From: Ligilactobacillus cholophilus
GTDB lineage: Bacteria > Bacillota > Bacilli > Lactobacillales > Lactobacillaceae
DNA length: 64,000 nucleotides
NCBI RefSeq assembly: GCF_030389495.1
Contig: NZ_CP127832.1
Location: 558,001-622,000, forward strand
Reading direction: 5' to 3'
The position numbers and the translations under genes were made by a program. Shown here one piece after another: positions 35,474 to 43,977 of this stretch (position 1 is its first letter; each line of letters begins with the position of its first letter). Below the pieces are notes generated by a model, which saw only the letters and a program-made list of their open reading frames with translations, was not told the DNA's origin and searched no databases.

Positions 35474-36250
35474 ATGAAAATAATTATTTCACCTGCAAAA
35501 CAAATGCAAGTGGATGCAGATACATTTGACGTTTTATCAACGCCTGCTCTATTAGATAAAGCAATCCAAATTGAAAAATATTTAAAATCATTAACTGTCG
35601 ATGAATTACGTAAACTTTGGCATACAAATGATAAATTATTTGAATTAAACATGGATCGCTTAAGAAAAATGGATTTAAAAAATGAGATTCAAACACCAGC
35701 AATTTTAGCTTTTTGCGGATTACAGTATCAATATATGGCCCCAGATTTATTTACGGATAATGCATTAGAATATATTCAAGAGCATTTACGTATTTTATCT
35801 AGCTTTTATGGAGTATTAAGACCGTTTGATGGGGTTGTTCCGTATAGACTTGAAATGAAAGCTAAAGCTCATGTAAATGGCACTAAAAATTTACATGCTT
35901 TTTGGAATGATTCTTGGTTTAACGTTTTGACTCAAGACGATAATCTAATTATAAATTTAGCATCAAAAATGTATGCATCCCAAGTATCACGTTATATAAA
36001 AAATACAAAGATTAAAATGGTATCATGTGTTTTTGGTTATTATCATCCAACTAAGCATAAAGTTATTCAAGATAATACATATGCTAAAATGGCTCGCGGT
36101 GAAATGGTTAGATATATGGCTGAAAATCAAATTCAAGATTTTCATAAATTAATTAACTTCAATGATTTAGGATATGAATATAGTCCTGATTTTTCTGATG
36201 AAAATAATTTAATATTTTTACGTGATCGTAATCAAGAAATTCATCGTTAA
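35474..36250 (+). CDS. yaaA: peroxide stress protein YaaA (UPF0246)
   Basis: A 258-residue member of the YaaA/DUF328 family, which in E. coli lowers free iron and protects DNA during hydrogen peroxide stress. The protein starts 'MKIIISPAKQM', the family signature, and contains 'FYGVLRPFDGVVPYRLEMKAK' (about 114-134) and the C-terminal 'ARGEMVRYMAEN', both strongly conserved. It is probably co-transcribed with the amino acid permease upstream (six-base gap). Confidence 0.95.
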   Translation: MKIIISPAKQMQVDADTFDVLSTPALLDKAIQIEKYLKSLTVDELRKLWHTNDKLFELNMDRLRKMDLKNEIQTPAILAFCGLQYQYMAPDLFTDNALEYIQEHLRILSSFYGVLRPFDGVVPYRLEMKAKAHVNGTKNLHAFWNDSWFNVLTQDDNLIINLASKMYASQVSRYIKNTKIKMVSCVFGYYHPTKHKVIQDNTYAKMARGEMVRYMAENQIQDFHKLINFNDLGYEYSPDFSDENNLIFLRDRNQEIHR

Positions 36251-36324
36251 TATAATTAAAACAAAGAGGAGATATTGATTTGGATTTAAATCATATCAAT
36301 TAATAAATTGAAAAGAGTGATAAA

Positions 36325-37086
36325 ATGGCCGCTAAAAAGACAGCAACTTGCGTCATTTGTGGGAAACATTATTCAGTAATGGAAGGATTCTATTTAAGAA
36401 ATTTAGGTGGAGATTTAGTTGAACAGATAAAAGAACATTATAAAGATATAAAACCATCATCTTTTATTTGTTTGAGTGACTTGCAACATATTAGATTAAA
36501 TAACCTAGAAAAAACAATTAATGAAGATTTAGAATCTAATCGTAAAATAAATGCAAGTTTAGAAAAAAATTTAAATAGTAATCATTATGTTGTTAAAAAT
36601 ACAAATAATATGAGATTAACAAAAGGACAAAAAATTGCTGATGCATTAGCTAAATATGCTGGTAGTTGGGGATTTATCATCGCTTTTTGTATATTTCTTT
36701 TTATTTGGATGTCAATTAATACATTACATATTTTTGGCCTAGATTTTGATCCATATCCATTTATCTTATTAAATTTATTTTTAAGTTGTTTAGCTGCATT
36801 ACAAGCGCCTGTTATTATGATGAGTCAAAATCGTCAAGCAGAACGTGATCGATTTGATGCAGAAAATGATTATAAAACAAATCAAAAAACAGAAATGGAA
36901 TTACGCAATTTGCATAAAAAAGTGGATCAATTAAATGAGGTTCAGTGGCCACACTTATTAGATATTCAGAAAACTGAGATTGAAGTTTTGACTGAAATTG
37001 AATATGAGTTACAACAAATGCAAATCAAACAAAATGAATTGATTAAAGCAAAGCAACATCAAACACGACATCGAAGTCGACAATAA
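36325..37086 (+). CDS. DUF1003 membrane protein
   Basis: A 253-residue protein with an N-terminal C-x2-C ('CVICGKHYS', possibly half of a zinc site), a helical linker, two membrane helices (about 110-130 and 143-165) and a coiled-coil C terminus. The block 'DPYPFILLNLFLSCLAALQAP' plus 'IMMSQNRQAERDR' is the DUF1003 signature. Function unknown. A tiny ORF of seven codons (TTG GAT TTA AAT ...) with its own GAGGAG site precedes it at 36281-36304. Good ribosome site AAGAGTG. Confidence 0.88.
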   Translation: MAAKKTATCVICGKHYSVMEGFYLRNLGGDLVEQIKEHYKDIKPSSFICLSDLQHIRLNNLEKTINEDLESNRKINASLEKNLNSNHYVVKNTNNMRLTKGQKIADALAKYAGSWGFIIAFCIFLFIWMSINTLHIFGLDFDPYPFILLNLFLSCLAALQAPVIMMSQNRQAERDRFDAENDYKTNQKTEMELRNLHKKVDQLNEVQWPHLLDIQKTEIEVLTEIEYELQQMQIKQNELIKAKQHQTRHRSRQ

Positions 37087-37139
37087 AATTTTATGAAATA
37101 TTGCAACAGAGTATATTTTTAGATAATCTGGGTATTTTT

Positions 37140-37171
37140 AAGCTCTTCCTTTACTAAGGGGAGCTTTTTTT
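37140..37171 (+). terminator. terminator after the DUF1003 gene
   Basis: AAGCTCTTCC-tttactaa-GGGGAGCTT followed by TTTTT. Confidence 0.88.
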
Positions 37172-37317
37172 AATAATAAAAAAGTTATAAATAAATATTT
37201 ATACTAATAAAATCTAAAAAATTATCAAAATTAATAAACAATTAAAGAAATTTCTTTCTTTATAAGGTATCATAAAGAAGCTTAGATATTTATATGAAAG
37301 AATGGATTGATTAGTTT

Positions 37318-37581
37318 ATGTTGTGGAACAATATTATATTTTTGCTTTATTTTACTATAAACATTATTGTGTTTATTGCTAGTATTATTGCTTTTAAAAA
37401 AAATCATAATAATAATCTAGCATCATTATTAATTGTAGCGGGATTTATTATAGGAATTGCTGTTATACCATGCTTAAAATACGCTATTTTGAAAAAACAA
37501 CTTGTAAAAATTATTGAATATACATTTTTACCAATATGTTTTAATGTACTTAATTTAAAGATTTTTAATATGGACAATTAA
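37318..37581 (+). CDS. small hypothetical membrane protein
   Basis: An 87-residue, strongly hydrophobic protein with about two or three membrane helices (residues 4-24, 35-52 and possibly 64-78) and a basic loop. I recognise no family. The ribosome site is poor (GAAAGAATGG well upstream), so expression is less certain than for its neighbours. No conserved context. Confidence 0.45.
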   Translation: MLWNNIIFLLYFTINIIVFIASIIAFKKNHNNNLASLLIVAGFIIGIAVIPCLKYAILKKQLVKIIEYTFLPICFNVLNLKIFNMDN

Positions 37582-37660
37582 TTTATCGTCAACTATTACT
37601 TTTATGCGTTGTATTAATAATAGATATTACTATTAAATTATAAATAAGCTAAATAACTTA

Positions 37661-37691
37661 AAAAATGTATCATTATATGATACATTTTTTT
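37661..37691 (+). terminator. terminator
   Basis: AAAAATGTATCA-ttata-TGATACATTTTTT: 11-12 bp perfect stem with a T run. Confidence 0.88.
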
Positions 37692-37860
37692 ATTATCCAA
37701 TAACATAATGAAAGATCATGAATTTAGATAACATTATTATATGTAGCACAAAACTTAATTTATAAGAATAAATAAAGTTTTCATATTAATGAGGCTTTAT
37801 ATTAGTATGTTCAAACATAACTGGTATATACTTAAAATATAATCAAGGAGGGATTCTATT

Positions 37861-38067
37861 ATGAATAAAGATTACAAAGAAATGATTAACGACTTAACAA
37901 AAGATGTTGAAGTTATTAATGCAAAAATTAAAGAATTGGATACAGTTACAGACAAAGTAGATTTACCAGAAGATGAAATGGAATTAATCGATCGTCAAGA
38001 AAAAGTTATGAAAGACTATGCTGACGTAATGATGGAACGTATCGAATATTACGAAGCACGCAACTAA
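37861..38067 (+). CDS. small hypothetical acidic protein
   Basis: A 68-residue soluble, acidic and helical protein ('INDLTKDVEVINAKIKELD ... LIDRQEKVMKDYADVM'), with a heptad-like pattern that suggests a short coiled coil. Strong AAGGAGGG ribosome site and codon use like that of highly expressed genes here (CGT, GAC), so it is probably made in quantity. I do not recognise a family. A hairpin terminator follows it. Confidence 0.75.
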   Translation: MNKDYKEMINDLTKDVEVINAKIKELDTVTDKVDLPEDEMELIDRQEKVMKDYADVMMERIEYYEARN

Positions 38068-38085
38068 TAATTTCTATTTGATATA

Positions 38086-38117
38086 AAGGCTGTGACTCTT
38101 GTCCAGTCTTTTTTTAT
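38086..38117 (+). terminator. terminator
   Basis: AAGGCTGTGAC-tctt-GTCCAGTCTT with one bulge and one G-T pair, then TTTTT. Confidence 0.75.
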
Positions 38118-38137
38118 AAACAAAGGAGTTGATTATT

Positions 38138-38362
38138 ATGACAAAAATCGATGGTAAAACTTGGGTAATGATTGTTATCGCATGTGTTCAATGCTTTATA
38201 ATGGGATTAAAGGCAGGGGGAGCTATTGCTCTTAGTTGGTGGTGGATTATGCTACCTACAATTATTGTTGGCATTTATTTACTATATGTATTTTTTAAAT
38301 TAACAGTCTTTACTACTAAAGTAGAAGAAGATAAATTCGAAGAACATCATAAAAAGAATTAA
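38138..38362 (+). CDS. small hypothetical membrane protein
   Basis: A 74-residue protein with two membrane helices (about 9-27 and 33-55) and a charged C-terminal tail ('TTKVEEDKFEEHHKKN'). The first loop is Gly/Ala-rich ('GLKAGGAIALSWWW'). The ATG at 38138 lies behind AAAGGAG; an in-frame TTG three codons earlier is too close. Family not recognised. Confidence 0.7.
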   Translation: MTKIDGKTWVMIVIACVQCFIMGLKAGGAIALSWWWIMLPTIIVGIYLLYVFFKLTVFTTKVEEDKFEEHHKKN

Positions 38363-38380
38363 AAATAAAAATAGCAAAAA

Positions 38381-38430
38381 TTAAGTACTTTCATGTATTT
38401 GGGATGATCAAATATATGAAAGTTTCTTAA
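38381..38430. terminator. long hairpin after the small membrane protein gene
   Basis: ACTTTCATGTATTTG pairs with CAAATATATGAAAGT (one G-T pair) and the outer TTAAG/CTTAA also pairs. There is no clean T run. Either a weak terminator or an mRNA-stabilising hairpin. Confidence 0.55.
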
Positions 38431-38460
38431 TAATTGCTATTAATAGTATAAAGATGATAG

Positions 38461-38491
38461 ATGTAAAGTTTGCAGCAAGTCAACTTTACAT
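38461..38491. terminator. second hairpin between convergent genes
   Basis: ATGTAAAGTT-tgcagcaagtc-AACTTTACAT: perfect 10-bp stem with a longer loop, in the gap between + and - strand genes. Terminator role inferred. Confidence 0.45.
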
Positions 38492-38560
38492 TAAAATATT
38501 ATGATACAAGTAAACAAAATTCAATTAATTACAACTAGATGCAAGAATACTTTGTTAAGC

Positions 38561-38836
38561 CTATTTTTTAGCTTTTACACTTGAAAAATAAACTTTATGA
38601 CTTCTTGGAAATTCACGACCAAAAGCAGTTTTTAACAGTCTCTTTGCATTACTATCGTCTAAATCAACAGTCTCATTTTGATATCCACTCTCAATTAATT
38701 TGGCAGCATTTTCTGTCAATTTTACAATAACTGAGCGATCTTTTTTAAAAGTATAGAATTGTAATTCATCAAATCTGCGTTTTTTTAAATTAGAAATTGC
38801 AGTTTTTTGGGCTTGTTTTAATTCTACTAATTTCAT
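38561..38836 (-). CDS. small hypothetical protein, paralogue of the 88-residue protein at 40.9 kb
   Basis: A 91-residue basic protein starting 'MKLVELKQAQKTAI'. It shares a spaced pattern with the 88-residue protein encoded at 40871-41137: 'F-K-x-D-R', exactly 14 residues later 'E-S/R-G-Y/F-x-N', then 'AK' and near the end 'EFP-S-K-V/I-Y'. So the two belong to one unnamed family. No hydrophobic segment. It lies 81 bp downstream of another small unknown gene on the same strand. Function unknown; the ribosome site (GAGGAG) is good. Confidence 0.7.
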   Translation of the reverse strand: MKLVELKQAQKTAISNLKKRRFDELQFYTFKKDRSVIVKLTENAAKLIESGYQNETVDLDDSNAKRLLKTAFGREFPRSHKVYFSSVKAKK

Positions 38837-38917
38837 ATCTCGGTATTTCTCCTCAATTATTTATATATAACTCAAATATAATGTTACACTTAAATTGTCT
38901 ATTAATAAAATATGAAA

Positions 38918-39244
38918 TTATTTACCACCTAAAAAATGTTCTAATTCATGTGTAAAATCTGCCTTTACAATATTAGTAGTAATGTAACAAATTGTGATTT
39001 TGTTACCATCACGTGTAAATGCAACTCGAACTGGAGGTAATTGTGGAGGGTTTACGCGGCATTCATAACACTTAAGCCCATTTACTTCAATTCGTGTTGC
39101 TAACTTAACTTTTGAAAAATCAGTTTCCATTTGACGTGTAATTTGTTTTTCTATTGTCTTTTTAATAACTTTTTCTTGGTGTCGATATGTTTTAAATACT
39201 TTTCGACATCCTTTATTATCATAGCTAATTATATAATTTGCCAT
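38918..39244 (-). CDS. small hypothetical protein, possibly RelE/HigB-like
   Basis: A 108-residue basic protein. The segment 'LKCYECRV...VRVAFTRDGNKITICYITTN' has the strand order and basic pattern of RelE/HigB-type mRNA interferases ('LYELRI...YRVFY...IVLLH'), but I see no proven catalytic residues, and the downstream 91-residue gene is not an obvious antitoxin. The ATG at 39244 is chosen over one two codons earlier because of its AAGGAAGG spacing. Function uncertain. Confidence 0.65.
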   Translation of the reverse strand: MANYIISYDNKGCRKVFKTYRHQEKVIKKTIEKQITRQMETDFSKVKLATRIEVNGLKCYECRVNPPQLPPVRVAFTRDGNKITICYITTNIVKADFTHELEHFLGGK

Positions 39245-39392
39245 GTGCATCCTTCCTTAAAACATTTAATATTATAATTTTATCATGTATCCAACAATTT
39301 CACTATTGATTTAATTTGTGAAGTCATAAAGCTTTTCGATAACAATTTAAATAAGTTTCATTTAAAATAGAGAGAGGAATAGGGTGAAATTT

Positions 39393-40868
39393 ATGAATAA
39401 TTTATTTGAACAAGTAAAACAATTAACAGAAGAAATTAGTAAAGAATGGAATAAAACTGACAGTATTGTAAGTAAAACTGTAACTCAAATGGCAAAACTT
39501 AACTTAGAATTAACAGATAATTTTTTAGAATTAGTTAAAAATAAAATGCCAATCGCTGCTAGAATTATTGCTCGACCCGTATATGAACGTAGTGTATTTT
39601 TGCAATTCATTTTACATGATCGCCGTGAAATAAGTTCTAGAGCATTACTCTTTTATCATTCAAGTCGACTTCGCCAATATTTATGGCTTAATTATATTTT
39701 GAAAGATCCAACATGCTTCAAGAATTTCGAAATGGAACAAAAATGGTTTAAAAAGCAAAGTCAATTTTTAAAAAAGAATAAAAAGGGCACTTTAAAAAAT
39801 TGGGTTTCTCAACAAATAGAAAATGAAAAGCAAGCCTTTAATCGTATTGAAAATATGGTGAATTATTGTGAAGTTTCTCATTTTGACAAAGATGAACGGC
39901 GAAAGACTTGGTATCGGTTAGATCCTGAAGTGTTTGGAGGCAATCTGAAAATTTCAACTTTATCAGATGTATCTAAATATGTACTTAATGATCCACAAAA
40001 TTATTATTATAATTTATTTTATGGAATTGATTCACTTTTTACTCATGGATATCTAATATCTGATATTTTCCCTGAGGAAGCTAATGAATTTAAGATTGCA
40101 TTACTAAATTTATGTCTTGGTAATCTAAAAGCAATGTGTAAGTTTATGGATCTTTCTGTAAATCAGGAAAAACAATTAAATTTACTTACTCGAAAAGTGA
40201 AACAACTACACTTAAATAAACAACCATTACGTTTAACAGAATTTGAAGAAAAATTAGATGATAAAAAATTAAAAGATAAATTTAAAGTACAAATAGAACA
40301 GAACTTTAAAGCATATCAATGGTTAGAAAATAAACATTACAATTATGCACTCCACATTTTATTACGAACAATTAACGAGCAAGTGATGAGCTGGAAGTGG
40401 ATGTTATCAAATAATTCAGATAAGCGTATTAAACTATTTGCATTAACAAGTCAAATTCAAACAATTTCAGATATATATCGTTTATGTGTTCCTAATTCAA
40501 AAGAACAACAAAAATTATCTCATTTAAGAAGAGATAAAAAAGATATTTATGATGAATTAGCAAATGATTTAATGCGTGAACGTACAATTAAAAAAGATAA
40601 ACAAAAACGTCGGTGGTTTGTTTTAGAAAGTAACGCGCAAACAGTACATTCAATGCATCAATTAGAACATGTATTATTACCTGAAGATGGGGAATTCAGC
40701 TATTTATATGCAAATGGCTTTTTATCTGTACACGTTCATGGAATTAATCTTGAATTACCATACTCAATTGAAAATAAAACAGTATTCTTATTAGCAGGTG
40801 TAACTGATAAAAATGCATGCCACCATGTAACAGAAAAACTTTGGAATCTTTTTAAATCAGAGGAATAA
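39393..40868 (+). CDS. hypothetical protein with an internal duplication (DUF5677-like)
   Basis: A 491-residue soluble, helical protein. Its two halves look related: 'IIARPVYERSVFLQFIL' (about 50-66) matches 'ILLRTINEQVMSWKWML' (about 320-336), and 'YGIDSLFTHGYL' matches 'NGFLSVHVHGINL' in the C-terminal half. The R-x(3)-E helix and S-x(1-2)-H pattern resemble DUF5677 proteins of unknown function. The 88-residue gene follows two bases after its stop and is surely co-transcribed. An in-frame GTG lies three codons upstream; the ATG behind AGGGTG is preferred. Confidence 0.75.
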   Translation: MNNLFEQVKQLTEEISKEWNKTDSIVSKTVTQMAKLNLELTDNFLELVKNKMPIAARIIARPVYERSVFLQFILHDRREISSRALLFYHSSRLRQYLWLNYILKDPTCFKNFEMEQKWFKKQSQFLKKNKKGTLKNWVSQQIENEKQAFNRIENMVNYCEVSHFDKDERRKTWYRLDPEVFGGNLKISTLSDVSKYVLNDPQNYYYNLFYGIDSLFTHGYLISDIFPEEANEFKIALLNLCLGNLKAMCKFMDLSVNQEKQLNLLTRKVKQLHLNKQPLRLTEFEEKLDDKKLKDKFKVQIEQNFKAYQWLENKHYNYALHILLRTINEQVMSWKWMLSNNSDKRIKLFALTSQIQTISDIYRLCVPNSKEQQKLSHLRRDKKDIYDELANDLMRERTIKKDKQKRRWFVLESNAQTVHSMHQLEHVLLPEDGEFSYLYANGFLSVHVHGINLELPYSIENKTVFLLAGVTDKNACHHVTEKLWNLFKSEE

Positions 40869-40870
40869 TA

Positions 40871-41137
40871 ATGAAAGTTGTTAGTAGAACATCATTAAAA
40901 AATCAGTTAGAAAAAAGTTTTAAAGCATATTCTAATTGTCATTCAACAATTACAAATTTTAAACAAGATCGTAAAATTGATATAATCAAAAATCAAGATT
41001 CATATTCTTATCATGAAAGAGGCTTTGAAAATATTCGAAAAAAGAATTTAAACAAAGCAAAAGTAATGAATTTAGTTCAAAAACAAATAGATGTAGAATT
41101 TCCGAATAGTAAAAAGATATACTATTTAGTGAAGTAA
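40871..41137 (+). CDS. small hypothetical protein, paralogue of the 91-residue protein at 38.6 kb
   Basis: An 88-residue basic protein ('MKVVSRTSLKNQLEKS...') with the same spaced motif set as the 91-residue protein on the other strand: 'FKQDR', 14 residues, 'ERGFEN', 'AK', 'EFPNSKKIYY'. It begins two bases after the duplicated protein's stop codon, overlapping its ribosome site, so the two are one operon and may work together. No domain recognised. Confidence 0.72.
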   Translation: MKVVSRTSLKNQLEKSFKAYSNCHSTITNFKQDRKIDIIKNQDSYSYHERGFENIRKKNLNKAKVMNLVQKQIDVEFPNSKKIYYLVK

Positions 41138-41168
41138 AAAGTAATAAAACAAAGAAGAAGGTAATTTT

Positions 41169-42551
41169 ATGGAAAACTATCGTATTGAATCAGATACCAT
41201 TGGGGAAGTTAAAATTCCAGCGAATGCATTATGGGGTCCACAAACAGAAAGAAGTCGTCAAAATTTCCCAACAGGACCATTGATGCCATTAGCTATTATT
41301 AAAGCAATGCTTAATATAAAAAAAGCTGCTGCATTAGCAAACTCTGAACAAGATAATTTAGAAAAAGAGAAAGCAAATCTAATTGTAGAAGCTGTTGATT
41401 TACTTTTAGCATTACCTGATTCAAAATTACAACAACATTTTCCATTACACATATATCAAACAGGATCAGGAACGCAAACAAATATGAATGTTAATGAAGT
41501 AGTTGCTCATCAAACAGCAAAATTGAATTCCAATATTACTATTTTGCCAAATGATGATGTCAATCGATCACAAAGTTCAAATGATACTTTTCCTACCGCA
41601 ATGAATGTTGTTGCTAGTGTTGAACTAAAAGAATTATTTGAGTCAGTACAACATTTAATTGATTTATTAACTGAAAAACAAGATAAGTATTGGAAAATAG
41701 TTAAAATTGGCCGAACTCATTTACAAGATGCAACTCCACTTACATTTGGTCAAGAAATAAGCGGGTGGATCAGTATGCTTGAACATGATTTACAATATTT
41801 AGAAGAACTTTCTGGTACACTTAATGAATTAGCAATTGGAGGCACAGCAGTTGGAACTGGATTAAATGCTCCCACTGGATTTGCTGAAAAGTTCACTAAT
41901 CATTTAAATCAAATTTATAATGGACACTTTACCTCGCATGTCAATAAATTCTACAGTCTTGCTGCTCACTCTGGGTTAGATGTTGTTCATGGTGCAATCA
42001 AAACTTTAGCAAGTGATCTGTTAAAAATTGCTAATGATGTTAGATTTTTAGCGAGCGGGCCACGGGCAGGATATAATGAGTTGAATATTCCAGCAAATGA
42101 ACCAGGATCATCTATTATGCCTGGAAAAGTTAATCCTACACAAGCAGAAGCTTTAACAATGGCTGCTGTAAAAGTAATGGGGAATGACACAACAATTACA
42201 ATTGCTAGTTCACAAGGAAACTTTGAAATGAATGTCTATAAACCAGTTATAATTGCCACATTTTTGGAATCTATTGAATTACTATCTGGAACAATTCGTG
42301 GATTTTCAGATAAAATGATTAAAGGATTAACAATTAATCAAAAAAGAATGAAAGAATTAGTAGATCATTCATTAATGACAGTTACTGCATTAACGCCTCA
42401 TATTGGATATCATGCAAGTGCAGAAATTGCACAACTTGCTGAAAAAGAAAATCTAACGTTAAAAGAGGCTGCATTAAAATCTGGAAAAGTTTCAGAAGAA
42501 CAATTCGATAAATGGATTGATCCATTAAAAATGACAAATTATATGAAGTAG
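41169..42551 (+). CDS. fumC: fumarate hydratase, class II
   Basis: Interconverts fumarate and L-malate; in lactobacilli part of a partial, reductive TCA branch. The 460-residue protein has the superfamily signature 'GSSIMPGKVNPTQAE' (about 316-330), the B-site region 'GRTHLQDATP' and 'SGTQTNMNVNEV' (about 98-109). Class II enzymes are iron-free homotetramers. Ribosome site AGAAGG. It has a bidirectional terminator behind it and no obvious partner genes. Confidence 0.97.
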   Translation: MENYRIESDTIGEVKIPANALWGPQTERSRQNFPTGPLMPLAIIKAMLNIKKAAALANSEQDNLEKEKANLIVEAVDLLLALPDSKLQQHFPLHIYQTGSGTQTNMNVNEVVAHQTAKLNSNITILPNDDVNRSQSSNDTFPTAMNVVASVELKELFESVQHLIDLLTEKQDKYWKIVKIGRTHLQDATPLTFGQEISGWISMLEHDLQYLEELSGTLNELAIGGTAVGTGLNAPTGFAEKFTNHLNQIYNGHFTSHVNKFYSLAAHSGLDVVHGAIKTLASDLLKIANDVRFLASGPRAGYNELNIPANEPGSSIMPGKVNPTQAEALTMAAVKVMGNDTTITIASSQGNFEMNVYKPVIIATFLESIELLSGTIRGFSDKMIKGLTINQKRMKELVDHSLMTVTALTPHIGYHASAEIAQLAEKENLTLKEAALKSGKVSEEQFDKWIDPLKMTNYMK

Positions 42552-42555
42552 TAAA

Positions 42556-42585
42556 AAAGAGATACTAATTAGTATCTCTTTTTTT
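42556..42585. terminator. bidirectional terminator between fumC and cfa
   Basis: AAAGAGATACTAATTAGTATCTCTTT, a near-perfect palindrome with A and T runs. Confidence 0.85.
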
Positions 42586-42586
42586 A

Positions 42587-43759
42587 TTAATTCATATATT
42601 CTCGAGTCATCGGAAGATTAATTCCACTTGGTCCTTTAGTTAATTGAAATTGCATTACATCGATATTACCTGCTTCAAATGAAGCTGCACATGCTTGTAA
42701 ATATAAATCCCACATTCGAGTAAAACGTTCACCCATCAATTTAATGATTTCCGTACGATGTTCATTAAAATTCTTATCCCAAATTTCTAATGTATGTTGA
42801 TAATGGCGTCTTAGACTTTCTAAATCAGAAAGTTGTAATCGTGATTTCACGATATCAGTCACATTTTCAACTAAACCTGGAATATATCCGCCAGGGAAAA
42901 TATACTTATCTAACCATGCATTTGAAGCGCCACCTTGTTGGCGTGTAATTCCATGTATAACAGCGACACCATTATTTTTTAGATATTTATCAATAATTTT
43001 AAAATAATTTGGTAATTCTTTATGTCCAACATGTTCAAACATACCAACACTTGTAATATAGTCAAATGGGGCATGTTTTAATTCACGATAATCCTCCAAT
43101 ATGACTTTAGCTTTATCTTGTAATCCCAATTTTTGAATTTGATTATTTACGTAATTAAATTGTTTTTCGCTTAATGTAATTCCTGTAACATTTAGATTAT
43201 ATTCCTGTGCGGCAGTCAACATTAGAGTTCCCCAGCCACATCCAATATCTAATAAAGTTTTATTAGGTTTAGGATTTAATTTTTTCAAAATATGATGAAT
43301 TTTATTCATTTGAGCTTGATATAGTGAATCATTTGCGTTTTCAAAATATGCACATGAATATGTCATTGTTTTATCCAACCATAATTTATAAAAATCATCT
43401 CCAATATCATAGTGACTATGTATATCAGCTTGATTTTTCTTTTCAGAATGGTTTTGATGTGGATGGTACTTTTTAATATGTGCATTTCTTAAAAAACTAC
43501 CCTCAGAACGATACGCTGATGCAATAATTTTTTGAATTGAACCCTTTATATCAATAATTCCATTCATATATGCTTCGCCTAAACAAATAGAAGGGCTTTT
43601 AATTAATTTTTTTATTGGAATATTATCATGAAAGGTAATTATTGCTTCTGGAATACCATTTCCCCCATATTGTTTTGTGGTTCCATCTGCATAATTAACT
43701 TTTACCGGAAAATCAAATGAATGACTTAAAATGCTTTTAAAAACCATGCTATCTAACAT
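42587..43759 (-). CDS. cfa: cyclopropane-fatty-acyl-phospholipid synthase
   Basis: Transfers a methylene group from SAM to cis double bonds of membrane phospholipids, a change linked to acid and freeze tolerance in lactic acid bacteria. 390 residues: an N-terminal lipid-binding part and a Rossmann methyltransferase domain with '[13 protein letters not shown]' (about 167-179). Conserved blocks '[14 protein letters not shown]', 'TYSCAYF' and '[10 protein letters not shown]' are typical. Ribosome site GGGAGG. It is transcribed away from metK, whose product supplies its SAM. Confidence 0.96.
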   Translation of the reverse strand: MLDSMVFKSILSHSFDFPVKVNYADGTTKQYGGNGIPEAIITFHDNIPIKKLIKSPSICLGEAYMNGIIDIKGSIQKIIASAYRSEGSFLRNAHIKKYHPHQNHSEKKNQADIHSHYDIGDDFYKLWLDKTMTYSCAYFENANDSLYQAQMNKIHHILKKLNPKPNKTLLDIGCGWGTLMLTAAQEYNLNVTGITLSEKQFNYVNNQIQKLGLQDKAKVILEDYRELKHAPFDYITSVGMFEHVGHKELPNYFKIIDKYLKNNGVAVIHGITRQQGGASNAWLDKYIFPGGYIPGLVENVTDIVKSRLQLSDLESLRRHYQHTLEIWDKNFNEHRTEIIKLMGERFTRMWDLYLQACAASFEAGNIDVMQFQLTKGPSGINLPMTREYMN

Positions 43760-43848
43760 GAAAATGCCTCCCCATAAATAAAAGCTATCTTTGCCTTATT
43801 GATGATAGATTCTAACACGCCTGACATATAGATACAAATAAATTTACT

Positions 43849-43877
43849 TTGCATTTTAATATCATTCAAGTTAAAAT
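43849..43877 (+). promoter_or_regulatory. promoter of metK
   Basis: TTGCAT and TAAAAT with a 17-bp spacer, about 28 bp before the SMK box. Confidence 0.7.
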
Positions 43878-43904
43878 ATCAAAGTAAACTAAATAGTTAC
43901 AATT

Positions 43905-43974
43905 CATTCCCGATAGGATTCACGCCTCGTGAAGATGCCTTGTAACCATTTAAATCAACAAAATGGGGGACGTT
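43905..43974 (+). promoter_or_regulatory. SMK box (SAM-III riboswitch)
   Basis: Contains the family's hallmarks: 'TTCCCGATAGGATT', then 'CCTTGTAACC', with the ribosome site GGGGGA at the 3' end able to pair with 'TTCCC'. SAM binding hides the ribosome site and stops metK translation. This type is found in Lactobacillales ahead of metK. Confidence 0.92.
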
Positions 43975-43977
43975 TAT

